This document shows positions 5,228-12,165 of a stretch of DNA of 12,165 nucleotides, piece after piece. Positions within the stretch are counted from its first letter, which is position 1. Each line of letters begins with the position of its first letter. Position numbers and translations under genes: made by a program. Source of the stretch: Acidobacteriaceae bacterium (GTDB lineage: Bacteria > Acidobacteriota > Terriglobia > Terriglobales > SbA1). The DNA lies in contig JAFAGX010000458.1 in assembly GCA_019237515.1 (NCBI GenBank), positions 1-12,165 of the forward strand, in the 5' to 3' direction. The notes under the pieces are model-generated. The model had not been told where the DNA came from. It searched no databases and saw only the letters and a program-made list of their open reading frames with translations.

Positions 5228-6577
5228 ATGTCGACCAACACCCTAGTTGCACCGAAGCTCAAGACGGCTCTGCCGGGCCCGAACGCCAAGCGCGTTCTCG
5301 ATGGTGATGACAGATTTATTTCGCCTTCTTATACCCGCTCGTATCCCCTCGTCGCGAAGAGCGGCCGCGGTGTGGTTGTCACCGACGTTGACGGAAACGA
5401 ATTCTTGGATTTTTCTGCCGGCATCGCTGTGGTTTCGACCGGCCATTGCCATCCGCAGGTCGTCGCGGCCATTCAGAAACAAGCTGGTGAGCTGATTCAC
5501 ATGTCCGGTACAGATTTTTATTACGAGAACATGGTGACCTTGGCAGAGCGGTTGTCGAAGATCGCCCCCATGTCCGGTCCGCACAGAATTTATTACGGCA
5601 ACAGCGGCACGGAAGCGCTCGAGTGCGCCTTCAAACTGGCCCGTTATCACACCAAGCGCCAAAACGTCATCGCTTTTTTCGGCGCGTTCCATGGACGGAC
5701 GATGGGCGCGCTTTCTCTGACCGCTTCCAAGCCTCAGCAGAAGCGTCGTTTCGCGCCGTTTGTTCCGGGTGTGACCCACATTCGCTATCCCGACGTATAT
5801 CGAGATGCGGGAACGCAGGATCCTGAGGCATTCGCGCTAAGCTGCGCTCGCGTCATTGAAGACAAACTCTTCCGGACCACTCTGCCGCCCGAGGAAGTCG
5901 CGGCGATTTTCGTCGAACCGGTCCAGGGCGAAGGCGGATATGTGATCGCGCCCACGGTGTTCATGCAGGAATTGCGGCGCATTTGCGACCGTCACGGTAT
6001 TCTGCTGGTCGTTGATGAGGTGCAGAGTGGCGTTGGCCGCACTGGAAGATGGTGGGCTGTCGAGCACACGGAAGTGCAGCCTGACATGGTCTGCAGCGCA
6101 AAGGGAATCGCTTCCGGCATGCCCCTCGGGGTCACGATCACCAAAGCCGAAGTTATGGATTGGATTCCCGGCTCGCATGCTTCCACCTTCGGAGGCAATC
6201 CAGTTTGCATCGCCGCCGCTCTCGCGACCTTGGATGTGATCGAGAGCGAGAAATTGCTCGAGAACGCGACGGAAGTCGGCGCGCACATGATGAAGCGCAT
6301 GGCCGACTGGCCGAGTAAACATAAGTTGGTCGGAGACGTGCGCGGCCGCGGATTGATGATCGGCGTCGAAATTGTGAAGGACAAGAAGACGAAGGAATAT
6401 GCCGCAGCACAGCGTGACGAAATCGTTCAGTTCGCTTTCGAGCGAGGCATTCTGTTCCTCGGTTGCGGCCCAAGCACGATCCGCATTGCGCCTCCGTTGA
6501 TTGTCACCAAAGAAGAAGCCGATGTAGCGATGGAAGCGTTAGAGGAATCGATTTCGATAGTGGAAAAGAGCGTGTAG
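5228..6577 (+). CDS. Class III PLP-dependent aminotransferase (acetylornithine/GABA aminotransferase family; possible amino-acid racemase)
   Basis: A 449-residue cytoplasmic fold-type I PLP enzyme. Visible are the phosphate-binding GNSGTEA (124-130), the AFHGRT stretch (153-158), EPVQGEGGY (230-238), D263 in VVDEVQSG, which pairs with the pyridine nitrogen, the Schiff-base lysine K292 in CSAKGIASGMPLG, and HASTFGGNP (318-325). Length is normal for the family. The N-terminal GPNAKRVL with ISPSYTRSYPLV and HMSGTDFYYE resembles the archaeal members that include ornithine and broad-substrate amino-acid racemases, so neither GabT nor ArgD can be assigned. The ATG at 5228 is chosen because TGGAGGA lies at ideal distance; an in-frame TTG at 5216 overlaps that site and is unlikely. 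The MOSC gene starts 39 bp downstream and is probably co-transcribed. The upstream leader carries the heptad repeats. Confidence 0.93.
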   Translation: MSTNTLVAPKLKTALPGPNAKRVLDGDDRFISPSYTRSYPLVAKSGRGVVVTDVDGNEFLDFSAGIAVVSTGHCHPQVVAAIQKQAGELIHMSGTDFYYENMVTLAERLSKIAPMSGPHRIYYGNSGTEALECAFKLARYHTKRQNVIAFFGAFHGRTMGALSLTASKPQQKRRFAPFVPGVTHIRYPDVYRDAGTQDPEAFALSCARVIEDKLFRTTLPPEEVAAIFVEPVQGEGGYVIAPTVFMQELRRICDRHGILLVVDEVQSGVGRTGRWWAVEHTEVQPDMVCSAKGIASGMPLGVTITKAEVMDWIPGSHASTFGGNPVCIAAALATLDVIESEKLLENATEVGAHMMKRMADWPSKHKLVGDVRGRGLMIGVEIVKDKKTKEYAAAQRDEIVQFAFERGILFLGCGPSTIRIAPPLIVTKEEADVAMEALEESISIVEKSV

Positions 6578-6616
6578 TTGGGTTTGTGTATTCAACGTTT
6601 CGCGGAGGAGATTGCT

Positions 6617-7075
6617 GTGCCTCAAGGAAGCATAGATTCAATCCACATTGCGGCTGCCGCACAGGCGCCTATGTGTCGCGTCGAGACAGCAACTGCAATT
6701 CCTGGTGCAGGCTTGGAGGGTGACCGCTACGCTCTACAGACCGGGACATTCTTTAAGCCGAAACCCGATTTCGAATTGACTCTAATCGAGAGTGAGGCAA
6801 TCGAAGCGCTAAAGCGCGACTACGGTGTGAGCATCGAAGCCGGAAACGCGCGCCGCAATATTGTGACCCGCGACGTTGCGCTGAACCATTTGGTTGGCCG
6901 CGAATTTCAGATCGGGCAAGTGCGGATTCGCGGCATACGCCTGTGCGAACCCTGCGATCACCTGCAGAAACTCACAGGCTTGCCGCTGATTAAGGGCTTG
7001 TTGCATCGCGGAGGCCTGCGCGCACAAATCCTCACACCGGGCGTGATCCGAACCGGTGACAGGTTTGTGATCTAG
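6617..7075 (+). CDS. MOSC domain-containing protein
   Basis: A 152-residue protein that is nearly all MOSC domain, the beta-barrel named after the C-terminus of molybdenum cofactor sulfurase. Typical elements are AxxGxGLEGDRY (about 29-38), LTLIESEAIEAL (55-65), NARRNIVTRDVALNHLVGREFQIG (77-100) and the conserved cysteine pair in LCEPCDHL (C110, C113); the cysteine of this loop carries sulfur or coordinates cofactor in relatives such as YiiM and mARC. Free-standing MOSC proteins are thought to handle sulfur or thiol/N-hydroxylated substrates; the reaction here is unknown. The GTG at 6617 is chosen because GGAGGAG stands 7 bases before it; an in-frame TTG at 6578, directly after the aminotransferase stop codon, would add 13 residues and has no such site. 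Co-transcribed with the aminotransferase, given the 39-bp gap. Confidence 0.88.
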   Translation: MPQGSIDSIHIAAAAQAPMCRVETATAIPGAGLEGDRYALQTGTFFKPKPDFELTLIESEAIEALKRDYGVSIEAGNARRNIVTRDVALNHLVGREFQIGQVRIRGIRLCEPCDHLQKLTGLPLIKGLLHRGGLRAQILTPGVIRTGDRFVI

Positions 7076-7087
7076 GGAGTTGTGCAG

Positions 7088-7107
7088 GGCGGACATTCTC
7101 GTCCGCC
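7088..7107 (+). repeat. Perfect hairpin after the MOSC gene
   Basis: GGCGGAC (7088-7094) and GTCCGCC (7101-7107) pair perfectly around the 6-base loop ATTCTC, 12 bases after the MOSC stop codon. A T-run (TTTT, 7117-7120) follows only after ten bases, so it is a weak terminator at best. Similar GCGGAC...GTCCGC hairpins are common extragenic repeats in several phyla (from memory). Confidence 0.5.
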
Positions 7108-7164
7108 GAAGTTAGATTTTCGAAAGCTGTCGGACAGAAATCCCCGACCGACATCAGAAAGAAT

Positions 7165-7186
7165 TTGCGGCGACTGTTCGCCGCAA
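7165..7186 (+). repeat. Perfect 9-bp hairpin in the leader of the second permease gene
   Basis: TTGCGGCGA (7165-7173) and TCGCCGCAA (7178-7186) form a perfect 9-bp stem with a 4-base loop, 29 bases before the start codon of the permease gene. A weaker 6-bp pair, TGTCGG (7128-7133) and CCGACA (7148-7153), lies just upstream. No T-run follows, so this is not a classical terminator; an operator or a 5'-leader structure is possible. Confidence 0.5.
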
Positions 7187-7215
7187 GCATCCATCAATGA
7201 ACATCGCTCTTATGG

Positions 7216-8193
7216 GTGAACAACGCATTGATCCGGCAATTCACAATTCGGACTTTACTTGCTCTCGCTGCCACTCTGGTTTTGTGGGCGTCGGCATTTG
7301 CCGGAATCCGCGCAGGCTTAGAGGCGTACTCGCCTGGCCAGCTCGCGGTGTTGCGCTTCATCGTGGCGTCGCTTACCCTCGCCATTTATGCAGCGGTCGT
7401 CCACTTTCGCCGTCCTGAAATCCGCGACATCCCTGGCCTGACCATCTGCGGGATCGTCGGAATTACGTTTTATAACCTTGCGCTCAACTACGGAGAGACG
7501 CGCGTCAGCGCGGGCGCAGCCAGCTTGTTGATTGCTTCGACGCCGATTTGGACGGCACTCTTCGCAAGCATTGCACTGAAAGAGCGACTCTCAGTGCGTG
7601 GCTGGATCGGCGTTCTGGTAAGTTTTGCGGGAGTCGCGCTCATTGCCAGCGGAGAAGGGCAGGGCATTCATCTTTCGGTTCAGGCGCTGATTATTCTTGC
7701 CGCTGCAATTACGTCAGCGATTTACATGGTCCAGCAGAAACACTTTCTCAGCCGCTACAGTGCACTGGAGTTTACGGCCTACTCCATCTGGATCGGAACG
7801 CTATTCATGCTGCCCTTCGGTCGAGGGCTTCTGCATGTTGCGCAAAACGCTGCTGCTCACGCCACGGTGGCAATTATCTATCTTGGAATTTTTCCGGGAG
7901 CCCTGGCGTACGTGGGTTGGGCTTATGTTTTGTCACACGGTCCGGCAGGGCGCATCTCAACCCTGTTGTACCTAATTCCAGTTCTGGCGATTGGCATTGC
8001 CTGGATCTGGTTGGGGGAAGTTCCCAAAATGCTTTCACTTCTTGGTGGCGCCATCGCTCTCTGCGGAATGCTGGTCGTAAACGCCGCACGTAGTCACAAA
8101 CCGATTGGGGCGGCGGCAATCAAGTACCCTGATGCAGGCACACTCGATGGCGAGAGCCGCGAAGCTCTGGGCTGTGAAGCCGTCGGCGAGTAG
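7216..8193 (+). CDS. DMT superfamily (EamA) permease
   Basis: A 325-residue inner-membrane protein with about ten hydrophobic helices in two EamA repeats. Recognisable parts are TLVLWASAFAGIRAGL (20-35), NYGETRVSAGAASLLIASTPIWTALFA (about 91-117), the ALKERLSVRGWIG loop (120-132) and, in the second half, GALAYVGWAYVLSHGPAGRISTLLYLIPVLAIGIAWIWLGE (about 228-268), the pattern of helices seven to nine. The C-terminal about 35 residues are polar and probably cytoplasmic. It is likely an exporter of metabolites or amino acids; the substrate is unknown. The GTG at 7216 is the best start but has no good ribosome binding site. It is separated from the MOSC gene by 140 bp with two perfect hairpins, so it may have its own transcription. 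The YraN gene follows after 77 bp. Confidence 0.88.
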   Translation: MNNALIRQFTIRTLLALAATLVLWASAFAGIRAGLEAYSPGQLAVLRFIVASLTLAIYAAVVHFRRPEIRDIPGLTICGIVGITFYNLALNYGETRVSAGAASLLIASTPIWTALFASIALKERLSVRGWIGVLVSFAGVALIASGEGQGIHLSVQALIILAAAITSAIYMVQQKHFLSRYSALEFTAYSIWIGTLFMLPFGRGLLHVAQNAAAHATVAIIYLGIFPGALAYVGWAYVLSHGPAGRISTLLYLIPVLAIGIAWIWLGEVPKMLSLLGGAIALCGMLVVNAARSHKPIGAAAIKYPDAGTLDGESREALGCEAVGE

Positions 8194-8197
8194 TTTT

Positions 8198-8212
8198 ACG
8201 CACCGAGTGCGT
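8198..8212. promoter_or_regulatory. Palindrome ACGCACCGAGTGCGT
   Basis: Perfect 6-bp arms (ACGCAC/GTGCGT) around CGA, just after the permease stop codon and 58 bases before the chosen YraN start. With the CRP-like site 10 bases on, it could be an operator; it could also be a weak hairpin. Confidence 0.3.
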
Positions 8213-8221
8213 GTCATCTCA

Positions 8222-8237
8222 CGTGATCCTAATCACA
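8222..8237. promoter_or_regulatory. CRP/FNR-type operator candidate
   Basis: CGTGA-TCCTAA-TCACA matches the TGTGA-N6-TCACA consensus of the CRP family in nine of ten defined bases, with the exact 6-bp spacer. It lies 33-49 bases before the chosen ATG of the YraN gene; if translation instead began at the GTG at 8211 the site would fall inside the gene. One match in 12 kb can be chance. Confidence 0.3.
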
Positions 8238-8270
8238 GATGCCGGATTTTTGCCCGCCTATCCTGAGTGC

Positions 8271-8720
8271 ATGCTCTCCGGCCGCCTCACGCATGCGACT
8301 GTCCGCGCTCTTGACTGGCTGGCTGAGCGCACGCTTCGTGCCGACAATCTTCCCGAACATCAGCGCACAGGCAAACGCGGCGAAGAAGATGCCTATTTTT
8401 TCTTGCGCCGCCGTGGATACGTGATGGTCGGCAGAAATTTTCGTTCTCCGCATCATCGCGGGGAAATCGATCTGATCGGATGGGATAAAGATGTCTTGTG
8501 CCTTATTGAAGTGAAGACGCGCACGAGTCGTGACATTAAACCTGCCGAAGCCGCAGTGGATCTCGATAAGCAGCGCGCACTTACTGCGGTAGCTCGCGAT
8601 TACTTGCGTCACATGGCACTCCCGTGCCAGTGGCGCTTCGATGTAATTTCCGTGTATTATGAGTCGCGATCCAGCCAGCCGCAGTTCGAGTTATTTCAGA
8701 ATGCTTTTCCAGTGCGATAA
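8271..8720 (+). CDS. yraN: YraN/UPF0102 family protein (restriction-endonuclease-like fold)
   Basis: A 149-residue protein of the YraN family. The core begins near TGKRGEEDAYFFLRRRGYVMVGRNFRS (33-59) and carries the PD-(D/E)xK-type residues: GEIDLI at 64-69 (E65, D67) and IEVKTRT at 79-85 (E80, K82), followed by RFDVISVYY (122-130). The fold suggests nuclease or nucleic-acid binding; the role of the family in cells is still poorly known. The N-terminus (MLSGRLTHATVRALDWLAERT) is about 30 residues longer than in most members. I chose the ATG at 8271; a GTG at 8211 is in frame and adds 20 residues, but neither has a strong ribosome binding site. The galT-like gene starts 43 bp after the stop codon, so the two are probably co-transcribed. 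Confidence 0.85.
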   Translation: MLSGRLTHATVRALDWLAERTLRADNLPEHQRTGKRGEEDAYFFLRRRGYVMVGRNFRSPHHRGEIDLIGWDKDVLCLIEVKTRTSRDIKPAEAAVDLDKQRALTAVARDYLRHMALPCQWRFDVISVYYESRSSQPQFELFQNAFPVR

Positions 8721-8763
8721 AATAAATTTCGCATTTAGCTCCCCTATTGAAAGGATTTAATCA

Positions 8764-9804
8764 GTGCCCGAGCTCCGAAAAGATCCTATTGTAGGCCGAT
8801 GGGTGATTATTTCGACCGATCGCGCGAAACGGCCTACAGATTTTGCCCGTGATGCGGTAAAGATCAAAGGTGGTTTTTGTCCATTCTGTTACGGCAATGA
8901 GAGTAAGACCCCACCGGAAATCCAGGCCTATCGGCCCAATCCGAATGGCGGCCCAGCGCCGCAACGGGATGCTCCGGGCTGGACCGTGAGGGTGGTCCCC
9001 AACAAGTTTCCGGCATTAGGCATCGAAGGCAGCCTCAATCGGCAAGCCGAAGGGATGTTCGATCGCATGAACGGAATCGGGGCTCACGAGGTCATTATTG
9101 AAACTCCTGATCACAATGCGACCTTGGCGACGCTGCCCCCTAAACGAATCGAGGATGTACTCTGGACTTTTCGCGACCGCATTCTCGACCTGAAGAAAGA
9201 TCGCCGCTTCAAATTTATTCTGATCTTCAAGAATCACGGAGAGGCCGCGGGCGCCTCCCTGGAACATGCGCATTCACAATTGATTGCGCTCCCGATGCTG
9301 CCCATCTACCTGACGGAAGAAATCGAAGGCGCCAAGCAGTATTACATCTACAAAGAGCGATGCGTTTTCTGCGATATCATCCGCCAGGAAACCGAATCGG
9401 GCACTCGCGTAGTGGCGGAGAACGAAGACTTCCTTACGCTCGCCCCGTACGCGCCACGCTTCCCATTTGAAACCTGGATTCTTCCCAAGCAGCACGAGTC
9501 GGCATTCGAAAATTCGTCATCGCACATGTTTGAAAATTTGGCGAAGGCACTGAAAACCCTCCTCATGCGTGCGGATCGCGTTCTCGATAACCCGCCGTAT
9601 AATCTTGTAATTCACACTTCGCCCGTGCAGGACCCGACGAATGACCATTACCACTGGCACATCGAATTCATGCCCAAGCTGACCAAGACGGCAGGATTTG
9701 AGTGGGGCACCGGCTTCTATATCAATCCCACTCCTCCTGAAGAAGCCGCAAAGTTTCTCCGCGAGGCGGGTGTAGAAGAGGCGATACCCGTGACGGTGGG
9801 ATAG
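8764..9804 (+). CDS. galT: GalT-like nucleotidyltransferase (galactose-1-phosphate uridylyltransferase or ADP-glucose phosphorylase type)
   Basis: A 346-residue HIT-superfamily enzyme with two HIT-like halves. The N-terminal zinc site is CPFC at 39-42, with H108 and H168 as probable further ligands. The active site is LEHAHSQL at 167-173: H170 is the expected nucleophile that takes the nucleotidyl group, and Q172 matches the invariant glutamine. The C-terminal half has CVFC (200-203) and HYHWHIEFMP (295-304). GalT exchanges UMP between UDP-glucose and galactose-1-phosphate in the Leloir pathway. The classical motif is HPH; HAH here, and the second cysteine pair, leave open other substrates such as in plant ADP-glucose phosphorylase (HSH). 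No galK or galE is next to it. The GTG at 8764 has AAAGGA nine bases upstream. A strong terminator follows at 9828. The galT symbol is the family name, not proof of substrate. Confidence 0.88.
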   Translation: MPELRKDPIVGRWVIISTDRAKRPTDFARDAVKIKGGFCPFCYGNESKTPPEIQAYRPNPNGGPAPQRDAPGWTVRVVPNKFPALGIEGSLNRQAEGMFDRMNGIGAHEVIIETPDHNATLATLPPKRIEDVLWTFRDRILDLKKDRRFKFILIFKNHGEAAGASLEHAHSQLIALPMLPIYLTEEIEGAKQYYIYKERCVFCDIIRQETESGTRVVAENEDFLTLAPYAPRFPFETWILPKQHESAFENSSSHMFENLAKALKTLLMRADRVLDNPPYNLVIHTSPVQDPTNDHYHWHIEFMPKLTKTAGFEWGTGFYINPTPPEEAAKFLREAGVEEAIPVTVG

Positions 9805-9827
9805 CGACTCTAACCAAAAGTTGGATC

Positions 9828-9861
9828 GAGCGCGGTATTTGGCCGCGCTCTTTTGTTGTTT
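9828..9861 (+). terminator. Rho-independent terminator after the galT-like gene
   Basis: GAGCGCGG (9828-9835) and CCGCGCTC (9843-9850) form a perfect 8-bp GC-rich stem with a 7-base loop, followed at once by TTTTGTTGTTT. It starts 23 bases after the stop codon and closes the upstream transcript, so the Asp-box gene downstream must have its own promoter. Confidence 0.88.
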
Positions 9862-9930
9862 GTCACAAGTTGTGCCTGTTGCGACTTCCTGTCTTCTCCA
9901 TTGTGATGTTCCGCACACCGGCTAAGCCGA

Positions 9931-9956
9931 AATAAGCTAGACTATCGGCGCTTATT
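9931..9956. promoter_or_regulatory. Inverted repeat upstream of the Asp-box protein gene
   Basis: AATAAGC (9931-9937) and GCTTATT (9950-9956) are perfect inverted repeats around 12 bases that contain TAGACT (9938-9943), a possible -10 box with no clear -35 partner. The element is 21 bases before the start codon and could be an operator over the promoter or a leader hairpin. Confidence 0.3.
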
Positions 9957-9977
9957 CTTTTCCGGAGATTTGCTGCC

Positions 9978-12165
9978 ATGAAAAAGCTTTGCCCACATGC
10001 GCTTCCATTTTTCTGCGCATTCCTCCTCTCCATTTTGTTTACGCAAATTGCGGTCGCAGGTGCTACGTACGACCAAAGCCTGTTCAAGGGTATGAAGTGG
10101 CGATCCATCGGCCCGTATCGCGGCGGCCGAGTCTTGGCGGTCACCGGAGTGCCTGGCGATCCTTATACGTTTTACTTCGGCGGTGTGGCCGGAGGCGTCT
10201 GGCGAACCAGCGATGGCGGTTTGAATTGGCAGCCTCTGTTTGATAAAGAAGCGGTCTCGTCGATCGGTGCAATCGCGGTCGCCGATTCCAATCACAACGT
10301 AATCTACGTAGGGACGGGTGAAGCCTGTATTCGGGGCAACATTTCTTATGGGAACGGTGTGTACAAGTCGACCGATTCGGGCAAGACCTGGACGAATGTC
10401 GGTCTGAAAGACACCCAACACATCGGCGCTTTGATCATTGATCCGCGAAATCCTGATGTCGTCCTGGTCGCGGCCCTTGGACACGCATACGGCCCGAATC
10501 CGGATCGCGGCGTCTACCGTACTACCGATGGCGGCAAGAGCTGGACGAAGGTTCTCTATAAAGACGAGAAAACTGGGGCGATCGATGTTGTCTTCGATCC
10601 CAATAACCCCAACGTAGTTTTCGCAGCATTGTACGAGGTGCAGCGAACACCATGGAGCCTGAACAGCGGCGGCCCGGGCAGCGGACTTTACCGGTCAGTC
10701 GATGGCGGCGTTACCTGGAAGCGTCTGGAAGGCCATGGCCTGCCCGGCAGCATTATGGGCAGAATCGGCGTTTCAGTTTCCGGCGCAGATTCGAATCGCG
10801 TTTACGCGCTCATCGAGGCCAAGGACGCCAGCGCTCTTTATCGTTCGGATGATGGCGGCGATAGCTGGAGAAAAACCAACGACGACCAGCGCCTCACGCA
10901 ACGGGCCTGGTATTTCACACATATTTTTGCCGATCCGAAGAGCGTCGATACCGTCTACATGCTTAACACGGGAATGTTTCGTTCCAGCGATGGCGGCAAG
11001 AGCTTGACGCTGCTGCCCGCGCCACATGGCGATCACCACGGATTGTGGATCGATCCAACGAATCCGCAGCGGATGATCAATGGCAACGATGGTGGGGCGA
11101 CCATTACTGTCGACGGCGGCAAAACCTGGACCACGCAGTACAATCAGCCAACCGCCCAGTTCTACCACGTAGCGACCGACAATCAGTTTCTCTATTACGT
11201 CTACGGCGCGCAGCAGGACAACACGACGGTCGCCATCGCCAGCCGCTCGGATGCCGGCTACATCGGCCGCCAGCATTGGTATGACGTGGGAGGCGGCGAG
11301 AGTGGCTACGTGGTTCCCGATCCTCGCGATGCCAATATCGTTTATGCCGGTTCAGGCAATGGGCTTGTTACACGGTGGGACAAGCGCATAACACAGCAGC
11401 AGGACATTACTGTCTGGCCGGTCGATTACTCCGGACATGGCGCCAAGGACATGAAATATCGCCTGGGATGGACCGAGCCCATTGTCATCTCTCCGCACGA
11501 TGCTGACGTGATCTACACGGCGGGAAACATCGTGTTCAAGAGCACGAACCATGGCGCCAGTTGGACTGCGATCAGCCCTGACCTCACCCGAAATGATACG
11601 AGCAAACAGGAATCATCGGGCGGCCCGATCACCAAGGACAACACCAGCGTTGAGTTCTATGACACAGTCTTCACGATCGCCGAATCTCCCGTGCAGAAAG
11701 ATCTGCTCTGGGCCGGAACCGATGATGGCTTGGTGCAAGTTACGCGAGATGGCGGAAAGAATTGGAGCAACGTCACCCCGAAAGGTATGCCGGAGTGGAG
11801 CCTGGTGAGCATGATCGAAGCGTCTCCCCAGGATGCGGGCACCGCTTACATAGCTCTCGACTGCCACAAACTGGATGATGTTAAACCGTACGTTTACAAG
11901 ACTACGGATTATGGCAAGAGCTGGACAAAACTGGTGAGCGGCCTCCCCGATGGCGCTTACGTCCACGCCGTTCGTGAAGACCCGCAAGACAAGGAATTGC
12001 TCTATGCAGGCACAGAGACAGGAATTTTCGTCTCCTTCGATGGCGGAGCGAACTGGCAGCCGCTGCAGCTAAATCTGCCACAAACTCCTATTCACGATCT
12101 GGTTGTCAAAAACAATGACTTGGTGGTTGCTACTCACGGACGTTCGTTCTGGATTCTCGATGACC
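9978..12165 (+). CDS. Secreted Asp-box (BNR/sortilin VPS10-like) beta-propeller protein (3' end outside window)
   Basis: The first 729 residues of a long open frame that has no stop before the right edge. The N-terminus MKKLCPHALPFFCAFLLSILFTQIAVA is a signal peptide with likely cleavage near residue 27-28, so the protein is exported. The rest is built of beta-propeller blades with eleven Asp-box turns (S/TxDxGxxW): near residues 77, 131, 181, 240, 290, 336, 377, 521, 589, 641 and 686. Two are degenerate: SSDGGKSL (Trp lost) and STNHGASW (Asp lost). Asp boxes occur in sialidases, sortilin and xyloglucanase-like proteins; without catalytic residues in view, no enzyme activity can be claimed, and binding or scaffold roles are as likely. 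Members of this kind in Acidobacteriota are often near 1000 residues (from memory), so roughly 300 may be missing. The ATG at 9978 has GGAG about ten bases upstream. It stands alone after a terminator. Confidence 0.9.
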   Translation, partial: MKKLCPHALPFFCAFLLSILFTQIAVAGATYDQSLFKGMKWRSIGPYRGGRVLAVTGVPGDPYTFYFGGVAGGVWRTSDGGLNWQPLFDKEAVSSIGAIAVADSNHNVIYVGTGEACIRGNISYGNGVYKSTDSGKTWTNVGLKDTQHIGALIIDPRNPDVVLVAALGHAYGPNPDRGVYRTTDGGKSWTKVLYKDEKTGAIDVVFDPNNPNVVFAALYEVQRTPWSLNSGGPGSGLYRSVDGGVTWKRLEGHGLPGSIMGRIGVSVSGADSNRVYALIEAKDASALYRSDDGGDSWRKTNDDQRLTQRAWYFTHIFADPKSVDTVYMLNTGMFRSSDGGKSLTLLPAPHGDHHGLWIDPTNPQRMINGNDGGATITVDGGKTWTTQYNQPTAQFYHVATDNQFLYYVYGAQQDNTTVAIASRSDAGYIGRQHWYDVGGGESGYVVPDPRDANIVYAGSGNGLVTRWDKRITQQQDITVWPVDYSGHGAKDMKYRLGWTEPIVISPHDADVIYTAGNIVFKSTNHGASWTAISPDLTRNDTSKQESSGGPITKDNTSVEFYDTVFTIAESPVQKDLLWAGTDDGLVQVTRDGGKNWSNVTPKGMPEWSLVSMIEASPQDAGTAYIALDCHKLDDVKPYVYKTTDYGKSWTKLVSGLPDGAYVHAVREDPQDKELLYAGTETGIFVSFDGGANWQPLQLNLPQTPIHDLVVKNNDLVVATHGRSFWILDD

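Noticed and set aside
7088..7107. Rho-independent terminator after the MOSC gene
   Set aside because: The stem is good but the T-run comes only after ten unpaired bases, so it is listed as a hairpin and not as a terminator.
9942..10484. Minus-strand open frame of 180 codons opposite the start of the Asp-box gene
   Set aside because: The opposite strand has a signal peptide and regular Asp boxes in one unbroken frame; the antisense product has no recognisable features.

Overview
The window looks like a piece of a free-living bacterial chromosome, moderately GC-rich, most likely from the Acidobacteriota (Koribacter/Terriglobales-like). This is an inference from the style of the proteins (PilZ and TonB proteins with membrane anchors, a large secreted Asp-box repeat protein, a YraN with an extended N-terminus) and from the extragenic repeats. 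No tRNA, rRNA, CRISPR array, insertion sequence or prophage gene was seen.

There are two transcription blocks that diverge from a 436-bp gene-free region (4752-5227). The left block is all on the minus strand. In transcription order it holds a DMT/EamA permease (3798-4751), a short PilZ-like membrane protein (3195-3674), a PilZ protein with a membrane anchor and an extra C-terminal domain (2482-3186), a TonB-like energy-transducer protein (1666-2337), a response regulator with an HD-GYP output domain (502-1533), and the start of a dolichyl-phosphate-glucosyltransferase-like GT2 enzyme that runs off the left edge (1-417). The middle genes share a cyclic-di-GMP theme: PilZ domains usually bind c-di-GMP and HD-GYP domains usually degrade it. 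They probably link a phosphorelay signal to an envelope or surface function, but the function is not shown by the sequence.

The right block is all on the plus strand. It holds a class III PLP aminotransferase (or amino-acid racemase; 5228-6577), a single-domain MOSC protein (6617-7075), a second DMT/EamA permease (7216-8193), a YraN-family nuclease-fold protein (8271-8720), a GalT-like nucleotidyltransferase (8764-9804) closed by a clear rho-independent terminator (9828-9861), and a secreted Asp-box (sortilin/BNR-like) beta-propeller protein that runs off the right edge (9978-12165). These genes look like housekeeping and accessory metabolism; only the first two and the YraN/GalT pair are close enough to suggest co-transcription.

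The intergenic DNA is richer than the gene list suggests. It holds three helically phased ATGGCACG repeats containing CCATGG palindromes upstream of the TonB-like gene, an imperfect inverted-repeat element at the divergent junction, a run of 7-bp repeats directly before the aminotransferase ribosome binding site, several perfect hairpins before the second permease, and a CRP/FNR-type palindrome before the YraN gene. I see no clear novel defence or mobile system. The most promising unexplained item is the PilZ/PilZ/TonB/HD-GYP cluster with its phased operator-like repeats.
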